Origin: JAVWMQ01 sp036637375
GTDB taxonomy: Bacteria > Bacillota > Clostridia > Peptostreptococcales > Anaerovoracaceae
DNA: 40,691 nucleotides
Assembly (NCBI GenBank): GCA_036637375.1
Contig: JAVWMQ010000014.1
Coordinates: forward strand, 1-40,691
Reading direction: 5' to 3'
Shown piece after piece: positions 1 through 8,015 of this stretch. The translations under genes were made by a program, and so were the position numbers. How positions within the stretch are numbered: the first letter of the stretch is position 1; every line of letters begins with the position of its first letter. The notes under the pieces are model-generated. The model did no database searches, had not been told where the DNA came from, and saw only the letters and a list, made by a program, of their open reading frames with translations.

Positions 1-24
1 ATAAAATGTAGCCTTCAATATTAC

Positions 25-1647
25 TTATGCCTTATATACTATCTTTCCAGATACCATTGTTAGCTCTGGCTTAATGTCCTTTATTTCCATAGGATCTATA
101 GTAAAAATATCCTTATCTAAAATTACTAAATCGGCATAATAACCTTCCTTTAGTCGACCCTTTTTGTCTTCCATAAATTCCATATAGGCACTTCCAATAG
201 TGTAAGCATCAATTGCAGTGTAAACGTCAACACATTCTTCACTATAAAACCCATTTGGTGGATTTCCACTTCTATCTTTACGAGTAACTGCCTCATAAAT
301 ATTCGGAAACGGATTGCACTCCTCTACTGGGCAATCTGTGCCAAAAGACATATTCACACCTTTTTTGTAAAAAGAATTAAACGCATATGAGGTTGATGCC
401 AGCTCAGTGCCACATCTGTTTTCAACTACATTCATATCATAATCCAAAAATATTGGTTGAACTGCAACTAAAATCTCCTCTTCTTTAATTTTGTTTATTA
501 ATTCATTATCTGTAATTTGGCAATGCACAAGGGCATGTCTAAGTTTATTTTTGCCATCAACAAAAGCTTTTTTGTAGGCTTCAATCGTTTGGTCTATGGC
601 TGCATCGCCAATGGCATGAGTTATTACCTGCATATTGTTTTCCTTTGCAAGTTTGCAATACTCATCCATTTCGTCTTGCTTAATCCATTCAAGCCCATGG
701 TTTGCCCTGTCATCAGCATAACCGTTTTTCATTAATGCTGTTCTCGCACCTAAACTTCCATCTTTAAATAGCTTTAAAGGTCCAAGAGTCAGCCATGATT
801 CCTCAGGGTATTCGCCAGTTGCTCTTTCCCCTGTCTTTAGGTACTCCCTAAATCCATCTAAGTTGTTAAAGCAAACCTGGTGTCTATATCGTAAAAGTCC
901 TTTGCCATCATCATATAATCTATGAAAAAGCGCAAATGCTGCTGGTCCGTCCATAAAAGTTGTTCCAACATCGTTACTTTGTACGCTAGTTAACCCTTTT
1001 GAAACAGCGAACTTCATAGACTCCTCCAAAATTTCTCGTCTTTCTTCAAGGGAAAAATCTGGTATTACGTCTTTTGCTATATTACACGCATTTCCCTTAA
1101 AAATTCCGTTTGGTAATCCATCTTCGCCAATCAAAAATTCACCGTCCTGATACTGTGGAGAATCTCCATCAAGGCCTAAAATTTCAATTACCTTTGTATT
1201 CGTAGACACAATATGCCCGCAAACTCTCTCAAGAACTATTGGAATTTCAGTTGATATTTGGTCAAGGTCATTTCTGTCTGGAAGCCTATCTCCATCAACA
1301 AACAAATCCTGATTCCAGCCAATTGCGTGAATCCCATTGATGCATCTGTCCTCATGGTCTACCAAAAACTCCTTGCATCTTTTGATCATATCCTCAATTG
1401 ACGTACTCTCATCAATTTTTACTTGATACATAGTTTCTCCCATTTGCATAAAATGTAAATGAGAATCATTTAACCCTGGAATTACAGTCTTGCCCTTACA
1501 ATCAATAACTTCTGTTTCATCATCAGCAAGCAACAGGATTTCGTCACTTGTACCTACCTTTGAAATTAATCCATTCTCAATTAAAATGCTCTGCGCAAAA
1601 CTGTCTCTTTCAACATATATTTTGCCATTGTGTAGCACAGTCTTCAT
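25..1647 (-). CDS. YtcJ-like metal-dependent amidohydrolase
   Basis: A 540-residue cytosolic hydrolase of the amidohydrolase superfamily, amidohydrolase-3/YtcJ branch. Visible hallmarks are the N-terminal beta-sandwich part, the metal-binding HxH motif (SHLHF, H63 and H65) right after VIPGLND, a later ITHAIGD histidine, HALVHC, and the late aspartate in FGTDCPVE. These are the expected metal ligands and catalytic residues of this fold. Members hydrolyse amide or N-acyl bonds; the substrate cannot be read from sequence. The ATG lies directly after the stop of the upstream permease gene with no gap, and an AGAGG sequence sits inside the end of that gene, so the two are very likely co-transcribed and translationally coupled. 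An amino acid transporter partner suggests an acylated or cyclic amino acid as substrate, which is inference. Confidence 0.88.
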   Translation of the reverse strand: MKTVLHNGKIYVERDSFAQSILIENGLISKVGTSDEILLLADDETEVIDCKGKTVIPGLNDSHLHFMQMGETMYQVKIDESTSIEDMIKRCKEFLVDHEDRCINGIHAIGWNQDLFVDGDRLPDRNDLDQISTEIPIVLERVCGHIVSTNTKVIEILGLDGDSPQYQDGEFLIGEDGLPNGIFKGNACNIAKDVIPDFSLEERREILEESMKFAVSKGLTSVQSNDVGTTFMDGPAAFALFHRLYDDGKGLLRYRHQVCFNNLDGFREYLKTGERATGEYPEESWLTLGPLKLFKDGSLGARTALMKNGYADDRANHGLEWIKQDEMDEYCKLAKENNMQVITHAIGDAAIDQTIEAYKKAFVDGKNKLRHALVHCQITDNELINKIKEEEILVAVQPIFLDYDMNVVENRCGTELASTSYAFNSFYKKGVNMSFGTDCPVEECNPFPNIYEAVTRKDRSGNPPNGFYSEECVDVYTAIDAYTIGSAYMEFMEDKKGRLKEGYYADLVILDKDIFTIDPMEIKDIKPELTMVSGKIVYKA

Positions 1648-3036
1648 TTAGTTTGCCTCTTTCTTAAGCTTTCTATCAAATGCGTAGTAAACTACTGCTG
1701 CAATTGCAGGAACAACTAGCCCTGTAACACCAGTAACTGGATCTTCAATAGCTGCATTTATTACTAACCCTGTAAATATTAATGCTGTAATAATTACAGA
1801 GAATGGGTAAAACCAAACTTTGTATGGTCTTTCAATTGTCGGATATTTTTTTCTCAAAATAGGTACTGCCAAAATAACAAGTACGCTAAATACCATTCCA
1901 GTTACAACAACTAAGTTTGTAAGCTGATCTAAGTTTCTAAAGCATACAAGGGCAACAGAAAGCACTCCCTGAACTATAATTGCCATAGTTGGTACTTTGC
2001 TCTTTGGATGTAGCTTTGCAAATGATTTAAAGAAATGTCCTTCTTCAGCCATTGCATAATACATACGAGGCTGTGCCATAATTAGTCCATTTAATGATCC
2101 AAACATGGCAAGCACCATACCAATTGAAACTATAATTGCCCCTGTGCTACCAAGAACACTCTTAGCAACTGCTGTTCCAAGATATAAATCTCCACTTTTG
2201 ATCATTGATACGATTTCTTCGTGAGGAAGCACCTTCATTATTGCAAAATTGAATAATGTATAAATTACAGTGATACCACCAATACCAATAATTAATGCTA
2301 GAGGTAAGTTCTTTTTCGGATTTTTAACTTCCTCTGCTACTGTGTTTAAGTTTGTCCATCCTTCATAGGCCCATAACGCCGCAACAACTGCAACTGCAAT
2401 CATTCCAAGCATATTTGTTCCTTCTGCTGCCGCATATGTGCTAGCACTATCAAGGGATAAATCAGGACTAACCTTACCAACAAAAATCGCTGCAAACATT
2501 ACAATTCCAATAGGAATAAGCTTTGCGATCATAGATAAATTCTGTACTATAGCTGCTAGCTTAACTCCAACTAAGTTGTATGCAGTAAGCGCAATAATTA
2601 TAACAATAGCTGCTGCCTTAACTCCAAAATCACTAATTTCAAAAAACGACTTCATAACAGTCATTAATGCAATAGAAATTGCAGCAACAGAACCAGGTCC
2701 TCCAATTAGCCAATCAGTGAAACCTGCCATAAATCCTACAACAGGGTGAAAAGCTTCGTTTAAGTAAACAACTCTACCTCCCGCTTTAGGCATTGCAGTA
2801 CCAAGCTCTGCATAGCAAAGCCCTCCAAATAGTGTAATTACACCACCAATAATCCAGCATAGTAATGCTAGTCCAGCATTCATTCCTGTTCTCTCAAGAA
2901 CGTAAGAACCTAAGTAAAAAATACCAGAACCAATCATTATTCCGCCAATAACGCTTACACCACCAAATACACCAATTTCTCTTTTGAATTCAGTTTTTTC
3001 ACTTGTAAGCGATTCAAGATGTTTGTTATCGTTCAT
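1648..3036 (-). CDS. APC-family amino acid permease (LAT/SteT-like)
   Basis: A 462-residue inner-membrane protein with about 12 hydrophobic segments. The first helix carries the APC signature GSGIF after a GGIMIG stretch, and the next region has the CYAELGTAMPKAGG pattern common in LAT-type exchangers and SteT-like permeases. It should carry amino acids by proton symport or exchange; the exact substrate is unknown. The start ATG is preceded by GAGAGGAGA at good spacing. A TATAAT lies upstream on the minus strand near 3071-3076, but I could not find a convincing -35. It is first in a two-gene unit with the abutting amidohydrolase, so the pair probably imports and processes an amino acid derivative. 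Confidence 0.88.
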   Translation of the reverse strand: MNDNKHLESLTSEKTEFKREIGVFGGVSVIGGIMIGSGIFYLGSYVLERTGMNAGLALLCWIIGGVITLFGGLCYAELGTAMPKAGGRVVYLNEAFHPVVGFMAGFTDWLIGGPGSVAAISIALMTVMKSFFEISDFGVKAAAIVIIIALTAYNLVGVKLAAIVQNLSMIAKLIPIGIVMFAAIFVGKVSPDLSLDSASTYAAAEGTNMLGMIAVAVVAALWAYEGWTNLNTVAEEVKNPKKNLPLALIIGIGGITVIYTLFNFAIMKVLPHEEIVSMIKSGDLYLGTAVAKSVLGSTGAIIVSIGMVLAMFGSLNGLIMAQPRMYYAMAEEGHFFKSFAKLHPKSKVPTMAIIVQGVLSVALVCFRNLDQLTNLVVVTGMVFSVLVILAVPILRKKYPTIERPYKVWFYPFSVIITALIFTGLVINAAIEDPVTGVTGLVVPAIAAVVYYAFDRKLKKEAN

Positions 3037-3336
3037 AAAATTCTCCTCTCGTTTTATATTTTTTTATAATTATACACATCACTTGTTAAGAATGCGTTTA
3101 GCACTATTTTGGTGTCATTTTTCCCTTAAACACTTTTTAAACATTAAACTCATACTTGACCTAGCACCTTAACTAAATTTATTAAAATCGCCACTATTGT
3201 TAAAATTTACACAATCTTAGTTTCTCAATTTGATAATAAACTCTCCAAAATAGCCCCATATTTTAGTGTTTTATGCCAAAACAACTCGCCCTTTTGTGGT
3301 TTGCGAAAACAAAATAAAATAGTACTCATTCTAGGA
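3037..3336. other. intergenic region between divergent genes
   Basis: This AT-rich stretch separates the minus-strand permease from the plus-strand antiporter. Apart from the permease ribosome site and a possible -10, I see no gene, RNA motif or strong inverted repeat. A TTG at 3301 would extend the antiporter frame upstream, but it precedes the promoter and is not used. Confidence 0.6.
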
Positions 3337-3365
3337 TTGACTTATAATAATACCAGGTATATAAT
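3337..3365 (+). promoter_or_regulatory. sigma-A promoter of the antiporter gene
   Basis: TTGACT (3337-3342), a 17-bp spacer, and TATAAT (3360-3365). It matches consensus at 11 of 12 positions and lies 52 bp before the antiporter start codon. Confidence 0.85.
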
Positions 3366-3417
3366 AACTCTTCGTTATAGGATATATAATGAAAATTTAA
3401 GAATGGAGATGAAAAAT

Positions 3418-4710
3418 ATGGGGGAGAATGTGGCAATAGTAGCTACAAATAATTTATTGTTAATTTTTTCAATTATAATCATTACAGGAATAGCACTTGG
3501 TAAATTAAGTGAAATCTTAAAAATTCCTGATGTAATACTATATTTGATGGCAGGTGTATTAATCGGACCAGCCTTTCTAAATATTTTAAGTATTGCAGAT
3601 TTTCCAGTTGAAAACAATTTAATCTTAACTTTTGGTTCAGCTTTTATACTTTATGAAGGCGGTAAGGAAATTAAGTTAAGGGTTCTAAATAAGGTAAAGA
3701 TTAGTGTTACCTTATTATCTACACTGGGGGTTGTGGTGTCGACGGTCGTTGTTGGTGTTATAGCAGCAAAGATATTCAACATTCCACTTATAATTGCAAT
3801 TCTGCTTGGTGCAGTAATTGCCTCAACTGACCCTGCTGCTTTGATTCCTGTCTTTAGACAAGTAAAAATCAAAGACAAAATCAAACAAACTGTTGTAAGC
3901 GAATCTGCTTTCAATGATGCAGTTGGTGCGATTTTATCTTCTGCAATACTTGGAATCGTTTTGAGCGGTAAATTATCAGTATCTGACAGCTTGAAGGAAT
4001 TACTAATTTCTGCATCTGTTGGAGTAGGCGTTGGAATATTTATTGGATACTTATTAATCATCTTGGTTTCAGACAAGAGAATTGGTATCTTCAGTTCTTA
4101 TTCTCCAATAATGTCAATACTAACTGTAATTCTTGCTTATGAAGTTGCTCTATCATTTAATGGCAGTGGCTACATGGCTGTATTTATGGCTGGACTTATT
4201 GCAGGAAACAAAAAACTATTTGGTATCTGGTTACCAGAAGCTGACTACCATCCAACAGTACATGTTACAGAGAGCATCGCAACAATTTGCCGTATGTCAA
4301 TCTTTGTACTTCTTGGAACTCAGGTAAACATGTCTGCTCTTGCAGAATACTGGCTACCATCATTATTAACAGTACTAGTTCTAATGTTCATTGCTAGACC
4401 ACTATCTGTTTTAGCTTCTACTCTAGTTGATAGAAAAGCTGAATGGAAAATTAGAGATATAGTCTTTATGATGTGGGTTAGAGAAACTGGGGTTATCCCT
4501 GCTGCCGTATCTGGAATGATTGTGGCTCTAAAGGTTCCTGGCTATGAAATTATATCTTCTGTTGTATTTATGACAATCCTTGTAACTCTAATTATTCAGG
4601 CAAGCACTACTAAGTTAGTAGCTAAATGGCTAGGTGTATTAGAAGAAGATCAAGTTGAAAAAGAAGATGCAAAGGGTTTAACTCCTAGCGCTTGTAATAC
4701 TCAGATATAG
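3418..4710 (+). CDS. CPA1-type Na+(K+)/H+ antiporter (NhaP-like)
   Basis: A 430-residue membrane protein with about 12 hydrophobic segments. It carries the two CPA1 signatures: the TDPA motif at residues 137-140 and the ESAFND motif at 162-167, whose Asn-Asp pair is the ion-binding core of electroneutral NhaP-type exchangers. It should exchange cytoplasmic Na+ or K+ for protons. I start at ATG 3418, 8 nt after GGAGA; an upstream TTG in the same frame at 3301 precedes the promoter and cannot be the start. The gene is single, with its own promoter and a strong terminator. It lacks the long cytoplasmic regulatory domains of KefB-type proteins. Because the ATP synthase further along the window looks Na+-coupled, a sodium role is attractive but not proven. 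Confidence 0.87.
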   Translation: MGENVAIVATNNLLLIFSIIIITGIALGKLSEILKIPDVILYLMAGVLIGPAFLNILSIADFPVENNLILTFGSAFILYEGGKEIKLRVLNKVKISVTLLSTLGVVVSTVVVGVIAAKIFNIPLIIAILLGAVIASTDPAALIPVFRQVKIKDKIKQTVVSESAFNDAVGAILSSAILGIVLSGKLSVSDSLKELLISASVGVGVGIFIGYLLIILVSDKRIGIFSSYSPIMSILTVILAYEVALSFNGSGYMAVFMAGLIAGNKKLFGIWLPEADYHPTVHVTESIATICRMSIFVLLGTQVNMSALAEYWLPSLLTVLVLMFIARPLSVLASTLVDRKAEWKIRDIVFMMWVRETGVIPAAVSGMIVALKVPGYEIISSVVFMTILVTLIIQASTTKLVAKWLGVLEEDQVEKEDAKGLTPSACNTQI

Positions 4711-4735
4711 CTTGTTATTAATTTAAAATAAAATT

Positions 4736-4770
4736 AAGAGGACTTGGGTCATTGCCCAAGTCCTCTTTTG
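4736..4770. terminator. bidirectional intrinsic terminator
   Basis: A perfect 13-bp stem (AAGAGGACTTGGG, 4736-4748, with its complement at 4755-4767) and a 6-nt loop, followed by TTG-TTTG on the plus strand and a T-rich tail on the minus strand. It separates the convergent antiporter and secreted-protein genes. Confidence 0.9.
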
Positions 4771-4788
4771 TTTGTGCCATAAAAACGT

Positions 4789-5472
4789 TTATTTCATCAA
4801 AGTACCGTTTTCATATATCATTGGTTTGTGGGAAGCTTTTTCCCCTTGGTATGCTGACCTTGATTGTAGCTCACCTTTGAGGGCTGACTTTGATGTAAAT
4901 GTTTTAATCTGGTAATCATCATTTGGCGCTAGTTTTTCAAAAAAGACTAGCTTTTTGCCTGTTTTAACTAGCACCCCTGCATGGCCTACAAAGAGCCACT
5001 TTTCGTAAGGATCATGCATCACAACACTTACTAGCGAAGCATTTTTGTTTGTAAACTTTACATTACGTTTTTTTAGGGCTTTTGGGTAAACCTTCTCAAA
5101 TTTGCTTTTTGGAATGCCTGCCACACTTGCTCCATCAAACACTGCAATAAACTCACCTTTGTGATTTTTGAGATGCTTGAATGTGCTGTCAGTTTCAATG
5201 GCGTCCACGTCCATCATTAGGTAGTTATTATAGGTTTTGGGAGGTGTTGCCCTAATATTGCCCTCAAGCAATGTAAACGCCGCTGTACGGCAATTATAGT
5301 CTTGCTTGGGCACTTTGCCATTTTTGTATTCTGTCATATATCGCAAATATGTACCCACATTGGCAAGGTTGCTACCTTCAAGCACTGCTTTTGGATTTAT
5401 GGTCTTATTGCTACCAGTCACAAAAACTGCACATATTGCAATTGCCACTATAAGTTTTGAATATTTCTTCAT
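4789..5472 (-). CDS. secreted protein, possible DUF4300-like cysteine-hydrolase fold
   Basis: A 227-residue protein with an N-terminal hydrophobic segment (about residues 6-20), so it is exported or membrane-anchored. No lipobox is present. An NCR motif (C61) begins a helix (CRTAAFTLLE), a GHAGV motif (H164) lies in a predicted strand, and E179 follows in FFEKLAP. A Cys-helix, His-strand, polar-strand order resembles papain/NlpC-like hydrolases. The NCR pattern also recalls the DUF4300 family from memory; both assignments are tentative. The ribosome site is GAAGG, and the gene stands alone, convergent with the antiporter. The substrate is unknown, with peptidoglycan or peptide a possibility. 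Confidence 0.6.
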   Translation of the reverse strand: MKKYSKLIVAIAICAVFVTGSNKTINPKAVLEGSNLANVGTYLRYMTEYKNGKVPKQDYNCRTAAFTLLEGNIRATPPKTYNNYLMMDVDAIETDSTFKHLKNHKGEFIAVFDGASVAGIPKSKFEKVYPKALKKRNVKFTNKNASLVSVVMHDPYEKWLFVGHAGVLVKTGKKLVFFEKLAPNDDYQIKTFTSKSALKGELQSRSAYQGEKASHKPMIYENGTLMK

Positions 5473-5535
5473 TTTACCTTCACTATTCCTTTTTATATTT
5501 TATCGCCTTTTTTTCCTTTTCTTTTACCCCACAAA

Positions 5536-5662
5536 TTTGTAAATATAACAACAATTGGCGAAAGTGTTAGGAGCAGCATAGAAGAACTACTACAAGATAA
5601 TAGAGAAGTAACACAGGTAAAGAAGCAAGAGTTAAATAAACTTAGTCTACTTTCTCAATGTC
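5536..5662 (+). pseudogene. orphan coding fragment of unknown origin
   Basis: A plus-strand frame with no start codon reads as a plausible soluble helix (TTIGESVRSSIEELLQDN, then charged residues through QELNKLSLLSQ) before running into sequence antisense to the next gene. The residue mix looks like real protein, but there is no promoter, no ribosome site and no recognised family. I take it as a leftover of a deleted gene. It lies just outside the inferred guaA element. Confidence 0.3.
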
Positions 5663-5678
5663 ATTTATTTCAAATCGT

Positions 5679-6053
5679 TTATAAAATAATAGTTCCAAAA
5701 CTCAAAATCATCACATACCACTTTAAAATTTCTAAGATATTGTACGAATATGCGTGCAACACTACAATTAAAATTATGTGTGGAATTGCTAAAGCAACAC
5801 ATATAGCTACAACTACCCAATTTTTTTTAACAAATAAAGTTCCAAAAATAATTAACCACGCCCACATTGAAAAAGGTACAAACATCGTCAACATGTCAAA
5901 GTAGTTTCTACTTAATCCCCCGAATACACCGTTGTTTAACGGATTGTACATAACAGTTATTACATTCCCAATTATAAATAGCAATACTGAAACTATAGTA
6001 GTTAAGTAAAATAATTTCTTAGTATCTATGCTTATCTTCATTTTGCTACTCAT
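5679..6053 (-). CDS. small integral membrane protein of unknown function
   Basis: A 124-residue protein with about four hydrophobic segments (near residues 15-35, 50-72, 78-100 and 105-124) and a short basic N-terminus. I do not recognise the family. AAGGGGGTG lies about 9 nt before the ATG at 6053, which supports this start; an internal ATG five codons later is the alternative. The last hydrophobic segment runs directly to the stop codon, so the protein may be truncated at its C-terminus. It sits between a secreted protein and a decayed mobile element. Confidence 0.55.
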   Translation of the reverse strand: MSSKMKISIDTKKLFYLTTIVSVLLFIIGNVITVMYNPLNNGVFGGLSRNYFDMLTMFVPFSMWAWLIIFGTLFVKKNWVVVAICVALAIPHIILIVVLHAYSYNILEILKWYVMILSFGTIIL

Positions 6054-6338
6054 TTCTCATTACACCCCCTTGGCAAGATTCTAACCTTGATAAAATTTAT
6101 ACGTTTCATCTCAAATTCTCCAATCAGTACATTTAGATATTGTAATTTATAGGTAGCCTGTTGGGCGTTTTTGTGGTGGTGGCGTCCTTTGTGCACTTTT
6201 TGAGCCAATGGCCGACCGCAGGAGGTTTTGCCACCCCTAAAACGGACAACGCCCCAACATATTCTTTGGGGCGTTGTTTGCCTCATGCTAGTGCACTACA
6301 AACACTGAGGATTTGCATGCTACCTTTTGTGAGCAAGT
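6054..6338. other. intergenic region with locally high GC and a strong hairpin
   Basis: No gene can be supported here. From about 6165 to 6280 the base composition is markedly richer in G and C than the flanks, and the open frames across it read as low-complexity His/Lys/Gly peptides rather than protein. It contains the 12-bp hairpin listed separately. It is probably the original downstream flank of guaA before element insertion, or foreign DNA. Confidence 0.4.
6246..6277. terminator. terminator-like hairpin
   Basis: A perfect 12-bp GC-rich stem (ACAACGCCCCAA at 6246-6257 with its complement at 6266-6277) and an 8-nt loop. The T tract is short on both strands (TTG on plus, CCGTTTTAGG on minus), so termination is possible but not certain. 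Confidence 0.5.
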
Positions 6339-6353
6339 TATTCAAATTCAATC
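6339..6353. repeat. left 15-bp direct repeat (candidate attL)
   Basis: TATTCAAATTCAATC, identical to 8017-8031 in the guaA terminus. On the minus strand both copies encode Ile-Glu-Phe-Glu followed by the first bases of a stop codon. Confidence 0.55.
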
Positions 6354-6450
6354 TGAGTATTTTTGTCTCCTATTGTAATTGTTGATATTTCAACGTTTAT
6401 AGTATCTCTTTTATCTGCATTATCTATATTATTTTCGTATAATCGACCTT

Positions 6451-6472
6451 TTGCGGTCAAATTGCGGTCAAT
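6451..6472. repeat. 22-bp subterminal direct repeat, copy 1
   Basis: TTGCGGTCAA followed by ATTGCGGTCAAT, i.e. two GCGGTCAA units 11 bp apart. It matches 7939-7960 at 19 of 22 positions in the same orientation. The pair sits about 100 bp and 57 bp inside the two candidate attachment sites. Confidence 0.6.
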
Positions 6473-6475
6473 ATT

Positions 6476-6525
6476 AGCACCTTATTTTTCATTTTTTTAG
6501 AACCGTTTTTCTTTGTATAAGGTGC
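6476..6525. repeat. long-armed palindrome with AGCACCTTAT arms, copy 1
   Basis: AGCACCTTAT at 6476-6485 pairs with ATAAGGTGC at 6517-6525 across a 31-nt T-rich loop. The same arms recur at 7871-7923, giving four copies of the arm in the element. Confidence 0.55.
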
Positions 6526-6633
6526 AAGACTATTATTTAATGTATTATGAAATAAATAGAATACCATAATCAAAGAATGCGGGTACACTTTTTCTGCTAG
6601 AACAAATATTGAAAAAGATTACTGCATATCTAA

Positions 6634-6786
6634 ACTGTATTTCCCATTCTCACCCCAGGTAAAACAGGAGGCTTTCTATCAATAATTTCAGTAATTGACT
6701 TTGCTTTTATAATAATATATAATCAAGATAATAAAAAGGATTGCTACTTTTGGTTAGGTAGTTTAGTCTATAAAAAATTGTTTTAA
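6634..6786 (+). pseudogene. C-terminal fragment of a membrane protein
   Basis: A 50-codon plus-strand frame without a start reads as a hydrophobic segment (GFLSIISVIDFAFIII) followed by a basic-aromatic tail ending LVYKKLF and a stop. An intrinsic terminator follows at once, which supports it as the end of a former gene. The N-terminal part is missing; family not recognised. Confidence 0.35.
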
Positions 6787-6788
6787 GA

Positions 6789-6822
6789 AAAAACCACCAG
6801 ACTTAAAAGTAAGGTGGTTTTT
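6789..6822 (+). terminator. intrinsic terminator inside the decayed element
   Basis: A 10-bp stem AAAAACCACC (6789-6798) with GGTGGTTTTT (6813-6822) and a 14-nt loop. It lies directly downstream of the membrane-protein fragment on the plus strand. Confidence 0.75.
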
Positions 6823-6846
6823 AATTACTCTTTATCTTTTAAGTAA

Positions 6847-7128
6847 ACAAATTCTACTGTCTCTAGAGCAATAGATAACAACTACCAAAGTTTTCAAGTT
6901 AAATCTCAATATCTACCTGTAAATCTAATGTTTGATGAATTCAAATCTACAAAAGCTGCTAAAGGTTCCATAAGTTTTATATATGCTGATTCAGATACTC
7001 ACCAAATACTTGATATTGTCGAAAATAGGCAACTTCCTTTCCTTAAAAATTACTTTTCTAAGTTTACTAAGGGTTCTAGAAGCAATATTAAAACAATATA
7101 TATTCTCCATTATAACCCATACCTTTGA
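6847..7128 (+). pseudogene. fragment of an ISL3-family transposase
   Basis: The frame from about 6847 to the TGA at 7126 includes a helix-turn-helix tail (STVSRAIDNN), then YLPVNLMFDEFKSTKAAKG, ISFIYADSDTHQILDIVENR and a final NIKTIYILHYNPY. This is the conserved start of the ISL3 catalytic domain, in which FDEFKS supplies the first catalytic Asp and the DIVEDR and YSPY-type motifs follow. Only about 90 of the usual 400-plus residues remain. The downstream DNA no longer reads as transposase, and I could not identify terminal inverted repeats, so it is a dead insertion-sequence fragment. Confidence 0.8.
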
Positions 7129-7165
7129 TATGTCAAATTTTTAATATCACAGTAGTATCATAATT

Positions 7166-7282
7166 TCAATTCTTTATTTTTGTGTACTTTTTAAATTTTA
7201 CTCTGAAAACTTCTCTGCCATCATAGGATTGTTTTAAACAAGTTTCTTCATATTTAATCCTAAGATTTATTGTTTGCCAATC
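7166..7282 (-). pseudogene. short coding fragment, minus strand
   Basis: A 38-codon minus-strand frame without a start reads as credible basic protein (NLRIKYEETCLKQSYDGRE, then a Lys-rich end) before a TGA. The family is not recognised. It is flanked by stops and sits between two plus-strand fragments, so it is best seen as debris. Confidence 0.25.
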
Positions 7283-7398
7283 TCAGATTATTTTCTGATG
7301 AAAACAATGTTTCCTACGTTTCAATAAGGTGATCTATTATTTTATCAATCTCACTTATTGTTGTTTGAAATTTTCAACTCGCCAAATCAATAGTTATA

Positions 7399-7910
7399 AC
7401 TAAGCTTATCTTTAAAATCCAACATATCCCATTTAAAGTAGGTTTCTATAGAACTGGCTGGTATAACTATGGTGATATTGACACACCAACAGAAACTAGC
7501 AACTTCACAAATGCACAAAGAGATAATTTTTTAAATAAAACAAAAGCAAGAGCAGGAGAAGATGTAACAGGAACACTAATAGCAGGAACAAAGCAAAAAT
7601 CCTTATTTGTAGAATTTACAGAAGAAGGACCAAACCTAAAAAAAGAAGTAAAAAGACAATACTACAAAGAAAGATTTTATAGATACGGAAAAGCATATGA
7701 AAAGGTAGATAAGTTTGAAGAAGTAACGGGAGTTACATATAATGATATATATGAAAACTTTTCAGCAGGAGATGGTGGAGCAAAATGGAACTCTTGTGAC
7801 CCATACATCTGGACATTAAATTCAAAAGCAGGAGTGATAGAAGGTAAGCAGTTTGTTAGGTATTACAATTTAGCACCTTATACGAACAAAAGCTATTCTT
7901 TAAAACCACA
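7399..7910 (+). pseudogene. A-rich C-terminal fragment of an unknown protein
   Basis: The frame has no stop from 7399 onward and, until about 7900, reads as convincing protein: FYRTGWYNYGDIDTPTETS near the start, VTGTLIAGTKQKSLFVEF in the middle and WNSCDPYIWTLNSKAGVIEG near the end. Codon choice (aga, gga, aca, aaa) is more A-rich than in neighbouring genes, suggesting transfer. There is no start codon or ribosome site, and the frame runs on into guaA antisense, so both ends are artificial. I do not recognise the family; an exported or surface protein is possible. Confidence 0.4.
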
Positions 7911-7923
7911 AAATAAGGTGCTA
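7871..7923. repeat. long-armed palindrome with TAGCACCTTAT arms, copy 2
   Basis: TAGCACCTTAT at 7871-7881 pairs perfectly with ATAAGGTGCTA at 7913-7923 across a 31-nt loop. The arms and loop length match those of 6476-6525, but the loop sequences differ. Confidence 0.6.
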
Positions 7924-7938
7924 AAATATAGGCTGAAT

Positions 7939-7960
7939 TTGCGGTCAAAATACGGTCAAA
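7939..7960. repeat. 22-bp subterminal direct repeat, copy 2
   Basis: TTGCGGTCAAAATACGGTCAAA, 19 of 22 identical to 6451-6472, with the same 11-bp internal period. Confidence 0.6.
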
Positions 7961-7961
7961 A

Positions 7962-8004
7962 CATAAAAAAAGAAGCACAAACATTGAAATTACAATGTTT
8001 GTGC
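7962..8004 (-). terminator. intrinsic terminator downstream of guaA
   Basis: On the minus strand a perfect 12-bp stem (GCACAAACATTG at 7975-7986, complement at 7993-8004) with a 6-nt loop, followed by TTCTTTTTTTATG. It lies 12 nt after the guaA stop and just inside the right direct repeat. Confidence 0.9.
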
Positions 8005-8015
8005 TATATTTGCAA

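Larger units (their letters stand above)
6338..6480 (-). pseudogene. C-terminal fragment of an unknown protein ending at the candidate attachment site
   Basis: A minus-strand frame of about 47 codons with no start reads as ordinary protein (NIDRNLTAKGRLYENN, then DTINVEISTITIGDKNT) and ends IEFE-stop, with the last codons supplied by the 15-bp repeat. The sequence upstream of the repeat is not guaA, so this is element DNA joined to the repeat. The beginning is lost in the palindrome at 6476-6525. Family unknown. Confidence 0.4.

Noticed and set aside
6050..6286. A 78-codon minus-strand open frame across the GC-rich patch.
   Set aside because: The peptide is low-complexity and basic, the frame crosses the strong hairpin, and its composition follows the DNA bias; no ribosome site supports it.
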